A DNA stretch of 64,000 bases from a bacterium. Its GTDB lineage: Bacteria; Hinthialibacterota; Hinthialibacteria; OLB16. Both the position numbers and the translations under genes were made by a program. The notes below the pieces were generated by a model. That model did not search any database. It saw only the letters and a list, made by a program, of their open reading frames with translations, and was not told where the DNA came from. Positions 37,089 to 45,766 of this stretch are shown here, in pieces (within the stretch, counting starts at the first letter, position 1; every line of letters begins with the position of its first letter). The stretch spans positions 151,289-215,288 of the forward strand of contig JAJVIK010000009.1 of NCBI GenBank assembly GCA_022072055.1, in the 5' to 3' direction.

Positions 37089-37256
37089 TCAATGAATTCC
37101 TGGGCTACGGAAGACAAACTCCTCTTTGAAGCACCAATAAGATGCTCCTGCAATTGGAACCGTCAAGAAGAGTGCAATGACGAACGGCCACCAACCGATG
37201 CGTTGGACCGCGTTGTTATCTGACTGTCCGGTGTTTCTTAATGGCATGATGTTCAT
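37089..37256 (-). CDS. 55-aa single-pass membrane protein coupled to drmMI
   Basis: The ATG overlaps the drmMI stop by one base (TGATG), a standard coupling arrangement. The product starts MNIMPLRNTGQSDNNAVQRI, has one hydrophobic helix (WWPFVIALFLTVPIAGASYW, about residues 22-41) and a short charged tail FKEEFVFRSPGIH. Polar head, one membrane segment and acidic/basic tail suggest a small inner-membrane protein. I recognise no family. Its place in the DISARM operon makes it a candidate accessory or membrane-linked effector, but nothing shows this directly. It is absent from the usual class 1 gene list. Confidence 0.55.
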   Translation of the reverse strand: MNIMPLRNTGQSDNNAVQRIGWWPFVIALFLTVPIAGASYWCFKEEFVFRSPGIH

Positions 37257-40200
37257 CACCACATCCCCCTCAGACCTTTCTGATCTGTCCCCGCCTTCTT
37301 CCTCCCCCCTTTGGCGCCGCCCTTTTTTGCCTTCTTGTCATGCAGGCCTAGGCGGACCTCTTCGGCGTAGCGTTCGTGGTTGAGGGCGAGGAGGCGGTCG
37401 AGGACTTCGCGGCGGGCGGGTTCGGAGAGGGTGTAACGGATGCCTTGTTTGGTTTCGTGGAAACCATGGCCGAGGTCGAGGCCGGTCCAGCCATAGGCGG
37501 CGGCCACAGCCTGATCCATCTCGACATGCAACCGCCGCAGCTCGGCGATGTCGCTGGCCTTCTCGGCCCGGTTGTGGAAGCGGTTGTAGGTCTTCGTCAG
37601 ACCCTCTTGCCGCGACAGCATGATCTGTCGGCGGAACTCATGGTACCTTTCGCCGATGGATTCGAGACTGGTCAGGTCGGTTGGGAATGGGAAGGTCTCG
37701 AAGCAATCGCTCGGTGTATAGACCGCATCGGTACGCAGTGAAGAGCCGTACTTCAGAATCCACCAGTAATGAAGCGATGAGTCCATCACCGCGTATCCGC
37801 CCAAACTATCAGTCGCAAAGACAACCAACTTCTGATCATAGACGTACTGGTTCTCGACAAAAACAGATGCCTGAGTCTTGCTCGTTTGGCTCCGCACCAA
37901 CACCCGCTCTTGTCTCGCGATGGATATCCAAAGTGTCTTCGCTTCGCCACCATGCTGCCACCAGTAAGTGCCACGCTTTGTTCCGATTGTATTTCGGCCA
38001 ATGAGGAGCTCTCTCTCCGGTTTAACCTTTTCCTCGACTATCCGAAAGCAGTCGGGATACTCCATCGCCCGCCCAATGGGCCAGTCGAAGAAATTGATGA
38101 CCCAGCGACTCGGGGATTGATCAAAACGAGAGTTGAGGTCTTCCCCGTTCAAGTATGGGAAGAGGACATCCTTGTTGCGTGGGTCCTTGGCGATCAGGGC
38201 CTGGGCTTCATCAGGAGTCAACACAAACCCCATGCCGAGGACACAGGAGCCCTTGAATGATCTACCAGCGTTGGCGGCGAGGCGGTACGGGTCGCCCGAA
38301 ACCGCGCCGGGTTTGGAGAGGTACGGGGTGATGCCGGTGGTGAGGATCTCATCGAGGTGGTGGGGACCCTTCCAGGCTCCTTTATGCGCCCAGACATGCG
38401 CAACCTCAAGATTCGCCACTCCCGGCCATTTGCGGCTGGGGACCGCCCGGTAGAGGGAGAAAGCGGGCGAGACGCCCGCGGTCCCAGAGAGTTGGTCGAG
38501 TCCCACCTCGCGGGTATCGCCCTGTGCGATGGTGTTGGTGGCAAGCAGTCCAAAGCAGCCGCCCTGTCTGAGCAGGTTTCCGGCGCGAAGGAAGAAGTAG
38601 GAACACAGGTCCGCGCTGCCGCGTTTGCCCCCGGCCAGATGTTCCACCAGATAGTCACGGTAATCGGTCCCGATCGCGCCGGTGATTTTCTGCCCGCCCA
38701 TGAAGGGGGGATTGCCGATGATGGCGGCGAAGCCGGACCTCATCCCCCCTAACCCCCCTTCTCCCACAGGGCGAAGGGGGGAACCATCTCCCCCCTCTCC
38801 CCGTGGGAGAGGGGCCGGGGGTGAGGTTGAGAGAAACACCTCCGGGAATTCCAGCGCCCAATGGAAGGGCCTGCGGTCGCCGATGGCGTTTTTGGCTTCC
38901 TCCGCCAGTTGCGACTCGCTGATGCGGCCATGCAGGAAGGCATAGAACCGGCCACGGGTGTTCTGTTCGTTTTCGGCGCGGGCGCGGACAGTGGGGGCGG
39001 AGAAGAAGGAGCCGAGGAGCAGGTCGCCGCCCAGTTTGAGTTTCCGCATGGCGGCATCGGCTTCCGCGAGCAGATGCTCTTTGCGCTCCACATCCTCGAT
39101 GGTGTTCACTGAAAACTCACGCAGCTTGTCGCGCGCGGCCAGCGCCTCCCCAATCGCCTTTTCGATCTCCTGCTCCGGGAACCCGGCGCCCTCCCCCTGG
39201 CGGTCCAAAGACCAGGTGCGCAACTGATCGAGATCCACACCGAGCAGCGAATCGCCGCTCTTGATGGCATGATCGAGGAAGGTGAAGGCGCGCCCGCGGT
39301 CCAGGGTGGTCAGCCACAACGAAAGCTTGGCCATCTCCACCGCCATCGGGTTCTTGTCCACCCCATACAGGCAGCGCTCCGCGATGAGCCGCCGCGCCAT
39401 CACCAGGCGCTCCTCTTCGTCATCAGGGAGGATCATTTCATCGGGCGCGCCGGTGGCGGGCTGGCCGTAGGGGGTGATGCGGAGGCCCTCCTCCACCTCC
39501 TCCCACGCCTCCACCAACCGTTCCGAAAGATACCGGCAGGCTTGCACCAGAAAGGCCCCGCTGCCGCACGCCATGTCGCAGATCTTGAGAGAGAGGAGTT
39601 CGGCGGCTGAGCGCAGTTTCCATTCCTCGCGCGGGCAACCCTCGGCGGGGCCATCATAGACCAAGGGCTCCAGGGTGAATTGGACAATCGGCTCGGTGAG
39701 GGAGCGCGGGGTGTAGTGCGTGCCGGATTGGCGGCGCTCGACCCCGGTGGTGACATAGAAACTGCCGTCATGAATGACCACCGGATCGCCAAAGGAATCG
39801 GCGCGGAGGATCCCGGCGAAGGGCAGGACACGCTGGTAGATCGCATCCTCATTGCGGCAGGCCGCGCGCAGTCGGAATTGGATCTCTTCGGCGGGTTCCT
39901 TGAGGTCTTTCCAGATGGTCTTCTGGGCGCGGCCGGTTTGTGCGTTCAGCCAGTCGAGGAAATCTCCTTCGGCCTTCCTCCCTGCTTCGACTGCTTGCCA
40001 CTGGGCCTCCAAATCGGCAAGCGCCACCTCCGGCTCTTCTCCTTGTTTGGCCTTGAGCGAAAGGACCACCCCTTCGGCGCGCTTGGCGGTGTGATCGAGC
40101 AGACCTTCATAGACATGGCCGATCTGTTCGATATCCAGTGCGCGGAAAGAGAGCCGCCGCTTCTGGGTCTCGCCGCCGGGAACGCGCACCTCCAGGAATT

Positions 40201-41437
40201 GAAGCGACTCGAGCAGGTGCAGCACGGCGCGGTTGTTGATCGGGACAGGATGCGCAGGAGTGGTCTTCCAACGAGAGCCCCGCGGACGCCCCTCGAGGAA
40301 CGGATAGCGATCCGGGTCGAAAAGATGACCGCCATAGGCCGGGATGCGCAGGAGGTCATGCTGGACCCCATCATGGACGGCGCGAAAAGTGGCCAGCAGG
40401 CGGCACCAGGCGTCATGACGGCGCTCGAGGACCTCTTCCCCAAGCAGGTTGGCCGCCTCGCGCAGCTGGGCCTGAAGCGTGGAGACCGCGTAGTTGTCGT
40501 CATAAGCGGCCTCCCCCAAGAGCAGGAGCTTGCGTTCCTCCGCGCAGAACAGGAACACGAGGCGCATCATGACCGCCAGCGCGGCTTCATAGACCTCCTC
40601 AGGAGCGACCCCCTCCAGCAGTTTGCGATCATGGTCGAGATCCACTTGATCCAGCCCCTGCACAAGCATCTCGACCGCCCGGCGGACCTGGTAGCCGAGC
40701 TGATCGGTGACTTCCTGCTGGTCCTGAGCGCTTCTCTCGAGCAGCGCCCCGAGACGCACTTCTTCGGCGACGCCGACAAGCCGCTGGACTCCTAGAAGAG
40801 TGCGGAAGGCCTGAAGGGTGATCTTCTCATCGAGCCACAGCCCGGCGTACCAGGAGGCATATCCGGTCGTTTCACCGCGCGGCGCATTCACCAGCATCCA
40901 CTGCTCGCCGTTGGTGACCAGCCCCAGTGGCAGGTCCGTGGCATGGAGGAGTTCCATCATCCGCGTGTCGGGAGAGGCTTTCCAATGCGAACCATGGAGA
41001 GGCTTTGAAAGCGGTTGATCAGCGGGGTAAACGCAAATCAGCAGGCAGGGCTTGCCCCCGTCGGGATGCCCTTCGGGAAAGAGAACCACCGCATCCGGTC
41101 GAAGGATCTCGTTGTGCTCGGAAACAGTTGCTTTGAAGTTGGCGCAGGCTTGGCCTTGATCGAGCACCTTGTCCGAGTATCCAAGAATCTCCTCGAGGAC
41201 AAAGTGAATCCACGCGCGGTGCAAGACTTGGTCCTGCCCGTCGGCGGCTTGCCATTCCTCATAGGCCAGACGAAGCCGCGCGAACTGTTCCGGATCATGC
41301 GCCTCCAGTCCTTGCGGGAAGACATCCAGCAGGACCGGCATGGAGAGGAACGGGCCCGACACCTCGATGAGCTGGAGCCAGTCATTGTGGTGGCGGGCCA
41401 TGGAACCGCCGAACTGAAGGCGCGCGCGTCTAACCAT
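37256..41437 (-). CDS. drmMI: DISARM adenine DNA methyltransferase DrmMI
   Basis: 1393 residues. The COG1002-type N6-adenine methylase core has SAM motif DMACGSGAFLVQACRYL and catalytic motif IIGNPPFMGG (N909-F912). N- and C-terminal specificity-like regions follow the Eco57I/PglX plan (LFPYLNGEDLNSRFDQSPSRWVINFFDW, YRLAANAGRSFKG), and the end is Lys/Gly-rich. In DISARM it marks host DNA so that the system does not attack it. Two in-frame insertions look repeat-derived: about 870-901, immediately before NPPF, and about 984-994. The ATG at 41437 overlaps the drmD end by 8 bases; an internal ATG at 41401 is an alternative. Confidence 0.9.
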   Translation of the reverse strand: MVRRARLQFGGSMARHHNDWLQLIEVSGPFLSMPVLLDVFPQGLEAHDPEQFARLRLAYEEWQAADGQDQVLHRAWIHFVLEEILGYSDKVLDQGQACANFKATVSEHNEILRPDAVVLFPEGHPDGGKPCLLICVYPADQPLSKPLHGSHWKASPDTRMMELLHATDLPLGLVTNGEQWMLVNAPRGETTGYASWYAGLWLDEKITLQAFRTLLGVQRLVGVAEEVRLGALLERSAQDQQEVTDQLGYQVRRAVEMLVQGLDQVDLDHDRKLLEGVAPEEVYEAALAVMMRLVFLFCAEERKLLLLGEAAYDDNYAVSTLQAQLREAANLLGEEVLERRHDAWCRLLATFRAVHDGVQHDLLRIPAYGGHLFDPDRYPFLEGRPRGSRWKTTPAHPVPINNRAVLHLLESLQFLEVRVPGGETQKRRLSFRALDIEQIGHVYEGLLDHTAKRAEGVVLSLKAKQGEEPEVALADLEAQWQAVEAGRKAEGDFLDWLNAQTGRAQKTIWKDLKEPAEEIQFRLRAACRNEDAIYQRVLPFAGILRADSFGDPVVIHDGSFYVTTGVERRQSGTHYTPRSLTEPIVQFTLEPLVYDGPAEGCPREEWKLRSAAELLSLKICDMACGSGAFLVQACRYLSERLVEAWEEVEEGLRITPYGQPATGAPDEMILPDDEEERLVMARRLIAERCLYGVDKNPMAVEMAKLSLWLTTLDRGRAFTFLDHAIKSGDSLLGVDLDQLRTWSLDRQGEGAGFPEQEIEKAIGEALAARDKLREFSVNTIEDVERKEHLLAEADAAMRKLKLGGDLLLGSFFSAPTVRARAENEQNTRGRFYAFLHGRISESQLAEEAKNAIGDRRPFHWALEFPEVFLSTSPPAPLPRGEGGDGSPLRPVGEGGLGGMRSGFAAIIGNPPFMGGQKITGAIGTDYRDYLVEHLAGGKRGSADLCSYFFLRAGNLLRQGGCFGLLATNTIAQGDTREVGLDQLSGTAGVSPAFSLYRAVPSRKWPGVANLEVAHVWAHKGAWKGPHHLDEILTTGITPYLSKPGAVSGDPYRLAANAGRSFKGSCVLGMGFVLTPDEAQALIAKDPRNKDVLFPYLNGEDLNSRFDQSPSRWVINFFDWPIGRAMEYPDCFRIVEEKVKPERELLIGRNTIGTKRGTYWWQHGGEAKTLWISIARQERVLVRSQTSKTQASVFVENQYVYDQKLVVFATDSLGGYAVMDSSLHYWWILKYGSSLRTDAVYTPSDCFETFPFPTDLTSLESIGERYHEFRRQIMLSRQEGLTKTYNRFHNRAEKASDIAELRRLHVEMDQAVAAAYGWTGLDLGHGFHETKQGIRYTLSEPARREVLDRLLALNHERYAEEVRLGLHDKKAKKGGAKGGRKKAGTDQKGLRGMW
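38463..38479. repeat. In-frame repeat hairpin inside drmMI (second insertion)
   Basis: GCGGGCG (38463-38469), loop AGA, CGCCCGC (38473-38479), a perfect 7-bp hairpin. It encodes AGVSPA in drmMI (residues 987-992) within SGTAGVSPAFS, where related methylases run directly from a DQL-type segment to YRAVPSRKWPG. The translated TAGVSPA string is typical of dispersed repeats that enter coding sequences. Confidence 0.6.
38741..38832. repeat. In-frame palindromic repeat insertion inside drmMI (first insertion)
   Basis: C- and G-run-rich segment with a perfect 10-bp hairpin CCCCTCTCCC (38792-38801), loop CGT, GGGAGAGGGG (38805-38814), and a weaker partner CTTCTCCCACAGGGCGAAG (38759-38777). It encodes SPPAPLPRGEGG...VGEGGLGGMR just before GFAAIIGNPPF. 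The length keeps the frame open. The composition differs sharply from the flanking methylase code. Confidence 0.7.
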
Positions 41438-44400
41438 GGGCCAGCTTCTCCGGAACCAGGAAGGTCACCGTCACCGGGAACAAACGCGGCTGCGGGTTCG
41501 CGTAACGATTGAGGATCAGCTCCGTCTCCTTCTCGATCTCGGAAGGAATTCGGGCCAGTCTTGCCTTCAGAGCATCCATGTTGCGCTCGAGCTGTGACAA
41601 CTCCTCCTCGGCAAAGGTGAACTTCGCTTGTTGGATGCGCGGGGCCGCCTTGTCGAGTTCATTCTGGATGTTGCGTTGAAGTTCAATAAGAACGGACTTG
41701 AGGTCGTCCGCCTCCTTCTCCGCCCGCTCCAGCATTTTGTCTTCAAGGTTGCGCGTCCGTTCCTTCACGCGGGTTTCGAGCATTTGAACCAACCCGGATT
41801 CCACTTCGCTCCAGATTCCTTGGAATCGTTGCTTTACCTTCTCGACGGGCTGATCCGTGGTGGCAGAGGCGAGCGATTCTTCAATCTTCACTTGAGTTGT
41901 GCGCGAAAGGCGGCCTTCCTTGATTTCCCCTCCGGCGGTGATGATTTCTTCGTGGAGACGCTGATGATCCCCACCGATCACAACCAAGCGGGCGTGAGCA
42001 ATGACCACCGGCGTGTCCAGGATGTGATTGGGGACTGTGCGGGCTGTCACACGATGCAGTCCTTTGCGCCCCTCCGGGGCCCAGACCTCGGCGCGGAGGA
42101 GGTGAAGCGCCATTTGCACCAGACGGTGGTTGAGGTGGCAGAGCACCACTTTGTCCCCCACCTCGGCAGCCACTTGATGATCAAAGGTGATCGGACGCAG
42201 CGCGCGGGTGTGCGGGTGCTCCAAGCCTTCGGCGCACTTGGCCCAACTGCCGCGGAGCGGCGGGAGTTTGAAAACCGGGCATGCCTTGAAGCGTCCCGAG
42301 TGATCCGGCCAAACGCCATCTAAAGCGGCGTTAACCAGAGCAGGCTGCTTGGCCAATTCGAGGGCCACATCCACAATGGACTTGATGTTTTCCGGAGTGA
42401 AACGGAGCTCTCGGCGAGTCTCGTCCAGTTGTTCGCTGAAGCGTTCGATCTCGCGGCGGACATCTCTTTCGAAGCGGAGAATCCGGCTGATGGGTTTGGC
42501 CTGTTCCTCCGCATCGCGTGTGTCGAGGTTTCGCCGTCGCCCGAGCATGGCGTCCTCCACCTGTTCGGCGATGACCGGTCCCACCTTGCCAAGATCCGCG
42601 CGGATGTTTTCCACCTTGCGAGCCGCGATCATCAGGAACTCGATGTCGCCCTGGAAATCGCCGGGACGAATCTTTTCAATGTGTCCCTGGTCAAAAGCGC
42701 GCACACGCTCCTCGTAGCCTTTTCCCACAAAGTGATAGATGCGGACCTCAGGGGCCTTCTGACCATGGCGGTCCACACGGCCGTTGCGCTGTTCCAGGCG
42801 GTTGGGATTCCAGGGTATCTCGAAGTGGATCAGACGGTGGCAGTGATTCTGAAGGTCGATGCCCTCCGAGGCTGCATCGGTGGCGAGAAGGATGCGGACC
42901 GGGCTTTCCTTCGGATCATGCTGGAAGGCGGCCTTGATCTTTTCCCGGTCCTCGTCTCGCATGCCACCGTAAAGGGTTTCAAGCCGTCCGGCTTCCGCAA
43001 GCTTCTCGGCGGCCAGGATGCCATGAAGCCATTTCTGGGTGGCGCGATATTCCGTGAAGATGATGACCCGCTCATCCGACCATTTGCCGCCGGGCTTCAG
43101 CGTCTGCTTCAGCCAACGGATCAATTCCTCAGTCTTGGAATCCGCCCGGGCCGATGCCCTCTCCCCCCAACTGCGCATCTTTGACAAGAGGCCTTCCTCT
43201 TCGGGGGTCGAGGATCGGAAAAGGGTCGTTGCGAGGCCGATGACTTCGCCGGAACTGGACTCGCGTTCTTCATCATCGGGCAGGTCTTCCTCAGCCCCCT
43301 CAATACGCTGGCGAAGGATGCCGACGGTCGGCTTCGCGCCGGCGCGACGGTCCCTGCGTTTGGCATGGGCAAGGGCCTCCTCGTGCTTCGCCAAAGTCAG
43401 AGCGAAGGCTTCAGGCGATGAGAAGAGGCGTTTCTTCAGGAGCTTGAGGACAAACTCCACGGCGGTCTTTTCAGTGTTGTCGGAGACATCCCGGCAGCGC
43501 AGGCGCGTATACTCCTGAAGAGTCTTGTGAATCTCCCTCTCTTCATCGGTGTACCCCACCTCAATGGGTTCGAGAACACGCTTCGGAAACTTTCTCTCGC
43601 CCGCCCAGTCCTTAAATTCAGACTTCATCCTTCGGACCATGATAGCATGAATCTGCTTGTGGTCCGGCTCGATCCCTCGCGCGAAGCGTTGGCTATCCAG
43701 CAACTCGAGAAACGCCGTGAAGGATTCGCTGTATCCATTGTGCGGAGTGGCGGTCAGGAAGAGTCGGTGCTCGAAATGGGGCGACAACTCCCTGATCGCC
43801 GATGTGCGTTGCGAATCGATGGCGTAGTGTCCTCGGCCCGAGGGCGCGACATTGTGGGCTTCATCCACCACGAGCATATCGAAGCGGCGGGGATACATCG
43901 ATTCGGTCTGGCTGGGCAGCAATTCGCGAAAGAGACGGAGAGGCTTCTCGCGTTTGATGAAGTCAATGGAAGTAATGAGGCGCGGAAAGGATGACCATGG
44001 ATTGGCGTGGATGCCGCGGGACCTCCTGAGATCGCGCATCATCTCCGTGTCTACGATTCTGAACTCCAAGCCGAACTTGTCGCGCATCTGGTCCCGCCAT
44101 TGGATCTGAAGGGAGGCCGGACAGATGATCAGAATCTTGCGCGTTCGATGGCGGAGAATGAGCTCTTGAAGAACCAACCCCGCTTCGATCGTTTTCCCGA
44201 GACCCACGTCGTCGGCCAGTAGAAGGTTGACGCGCGGCATCTGTACGGCGCGGATAACCGGATCAAGCTGATAGTCCTCGATATCGATCCCACTGCGGAA
44301 GGGCGACTGGATCGCTTTGAAGTCGGCCTTCGAGATCGCTCCCCACCGAACTGCATCAAGAAAGGCGTCCAGGCGGTGGGGATCATCAAAGCCAGTGGGT

Positions 44401-44669
44401 TTGGGGACCACCATTCGCTCATGGACCGTGGCCCCTGGCTCAAGTTCCCACACAACCTGCAGCTCCTCGCCGAGCGCATCATCCTCGATGCAAGAAAGCT
44501 GCACCAATGTCTGGGAGGATTTGATTGAAGCGCCTGTGAATCGGTCGGATGGGAGTTCGCACTGGTTCGTGTCGGAGACGATGAAGCGGCGTTGACGCAC
44601 ATCCGCCAATTGCCCCGGCTCGGGTGGGTTGATGGTAATCGTTGAGGGACTTCCAGCTGAGGCGGTCAT
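41430..44669 (-). CDS. drmD: DISARM SNF2-like helicase DrmD
   Basis: 1079 residues. The SNF2/RapA-type ATPase has motif I DDVGLGKTIEAGLV (153-166), motif II DEAH (269-272), motif III LFLTATPHNGYSESF, and the second lobe with IIFTEYRATQKWL, ATDAASEGIDLQNHCHRLIHFEIPWNPNRLEQRNGRVDRHGQ (motifs V and VI). The C-terminal third has coiled-coil stretches (KMLERAEKEADDLKSVLIELQRNIQNELDKA). DrmD defines class 1 DISARM. It starts 110 bases after the unknown gene and has AGAGGG before its ATG. It overlaps drmMI by 8 bases. Confidence 0.92.
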   Translation of the reverse strand: MTASAGSPSTITINPPEPGQLADVRQRRFIVSDTNQCELPSDRFTGASIKSSQTLVQLSCIEDDALGEELQVVWELEPGATVHERMVVPKPTGFDDPHRLDAFLDAVRWGAISKADFKAIQSPFRSGIDIEDYQLDPVIRAVQMPRVNLLLADDVGLGKTIEAGLVLQELILRHRTRKILIICPASLQIQWRDQMRDKFGLEFRIVDTEMMRDLRRSRGIHANPWSSFPRLITSIDFIKREKPLRLFRELLPSQTESMYPRRFDMLVVDEAHNVAPSGRGHYAIDSQRTSAIRELSPHFEHRLFLTATPHNGYSESFTAFLELLDSQRFARGIEPDHKQIHAIMVRRMKSEFKDWAGERKFPKRVLEPIEVGYTDEEREIHKTLQEYTRLRCRDVSDNTEKTAVEFVLKLLKKRLFSSPEAFALTLAKHEEALAHAKRRDRRAGAKPTVGILRQRIEGAEEDLPDDEERESSSGEVIGLATTLFRSSTPEEEGLLSKMRSWGERASARADSKTEELIRWLKQTLKPGGKWSDERVIIFTEYRATQKWLHGILAAEKLAEAGRLETLYGGMRDEDREKIKAAFQHDPKESPVRILLATDAASEGIDLQNHCHRLIHFEIPWNPNRLEQRNGRVDRHGQKAPEVRIYHFVGKGYEERVRAFDQGHIEKIRPGDFQGDIEFLMIAARKVENIRADLGKVGPVIAEQVEDAMLGRRRNLDTRDAEEQAKPISRILRFERDVRREIERFSEQLDETRRELRFTPENIKSIVDVALELAKQPALVNAALDGVWPDHSGRFKACPVFKLPPLRGSWAKCAEGLEHPHTRALRPITFDHQVAAEVGDKVVLCHLNHRLVQMALHLLRAEVWAPEGRKGLHRVTARTVPNHILDTPVVIAHARLVVIGGDHQRLHEEIITAGGEIKEGRLSRTTQVKIEESLASATTDQPVEKVKQRFQGIWSEVESGLVQMLETRVKERTRNLEDKMLERAEKEADDLKSVLIELQRNIQNELDKAAPRIQQAKFTFAEEELSQLERNMDALKARLARIPSEIEKETELILNRYANPQPRLFPVTVTFLVPEKLAHG

Positions 44670-44779
44670 GGTGGCCCTCTAAAGTTAAGTCGTGCAGATC
44701 AGGGGAGGAATAATGCCGCGAAAGAAGCACCGTTGTCTACCTATAACTGAATCCCCCCGTCAATCCACACGGCTTCCAA

Positions 44780-45739
44780 TCAACCCCCTTCGCAAAACCT
44801 CAAGAACCGATCAAACAACTGCGTCTTCCTTACCTCGAATGCCTTATGCCATTTTTTCTCGCTCGGCAGTTCCCGGCGCTCAATGAGGCCGAATTCCGCC
44901 AGCGGAGTGAAGATGCGCGACTCGCAAAGGGAGAGGATGCGGCCTGGGTATTCGGGTGGATCCAGGCGCTCCACAACCGCTGGGAGGAGAAGGTGTTCCG
45001 CGAGGGTCTCCGCGTTCTGCCATGAGTTTGCCAATCTGGAAAGTCGGTAGAGGGCGAATGCGGCGGTTTCCTGGACTCCGCCTTGTTCGCCTCCCCAGGA
45101 CATGTAAGCCAGGTTGAACTTGCGGAACTTGGTGAAGAACAGGAGTGCGAAAAGTTCACCTGCTTTTGAATCCGATAGGAGGTCCTTTCCGATCTTGGTG
45201 ACTCGGAAGACTCCCTTCGTCCTTCGCACAAGTCCCGCCATCACGAGCAGAATCCGAAGCACGTGAAGGGGAAACAGATCCTCTTCGTTAATGACCTTGT
45301 TGACGGCGCGAACGGATTCCGCGTACCCATCCGGCAGGGCAATTCGATCCAGCATCACCTCTACAAACTTTCTGGTGAGGTTGCCCGTTGCAGTCGCTTT
45401 GATCCCACTTTCCTCCAACACGGCCGCAAGGAACAACCGGGCGTTAACAAGAATCCTGGCTCCTTCGAGTTCTTCGAGTGTGAGCTTTGAGTTGAGGCGG
45501 ATCGCGCTGTCTTGCGATACCCAATCCGAGTGGACCAGCCGTGACACCTGGACTGGAGAAAGCCCGCCCAAGTCGGCTTGGGGTTTCCGGTTGTACCGTT
45601 CCACGATTGAGCCAACCACTCGGTTTAGCTCCTCGAGGCTGGAGAACTCCCTTTCCGCGAGAACCTTCTTGATCTCTGCATCGAGTTCGGGGGCCAGGAG
45701 AGGGGAACGCGTAGGGGTATCGCCTCTCTCTTGCGACAT
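44780..45739 (-). CDS. Unrecognised protein upstream of drmD, possible winged-helix regulator
   Basis: 319 residues from ATG 45739, with AAGGAG seven bases upstream. The N-terminal 40 residues are polar, followed by LGGLSPVQVSRLVHSDW and LEGARILVNARLFLAAVLEESGIKATATGNLTRKFVEVML. A probable winged-helix segment is HVLRILLVMAGLVRRTKGVFRVTKIGKDLL. The pattern (TATGNL..., GLV...TKIGKDLL, FRKFNLAYMSW) is like domains in bacterial hypothetical proteins such as those fused to or resembling plasmid pRiA4b ORF-3 proteins. I cannot assign a function. Same direction and close to drmD, so it may regulate or assist DISARM. Confidence 0.7.
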   Translation of the reverse strand: MSQERGDTPTRSPLLAPELDAEIKKVLAEREFSSLEELNRVVGSIVERYNRKPQADLGGLSPVQVSRLVHSDWVSQDSAIRLNSKLTLEELEGARILVNARLFLAAVLEESGIKATATGNLTRKFVEVMLDRIALPDGYAESVRAVNKVINEEDLFPLHVLRILLVMAGLVRRTKGVFRVTKIGKDLLSDSKAGELFALLFFTKFRKFNLAYMSWGGEQGGVQETAAFALYRLSRLANSWQNAETLAEHLLLPAVVERLDPPEYPGRILSLCESRIFTPLAEFGLIERRELPSEKKWHKAFEVRKTQLFDRFLRFCEGG

Positions 45740-45766
45740 CACGGATCTCCTTTTTCACCCTTTCCA

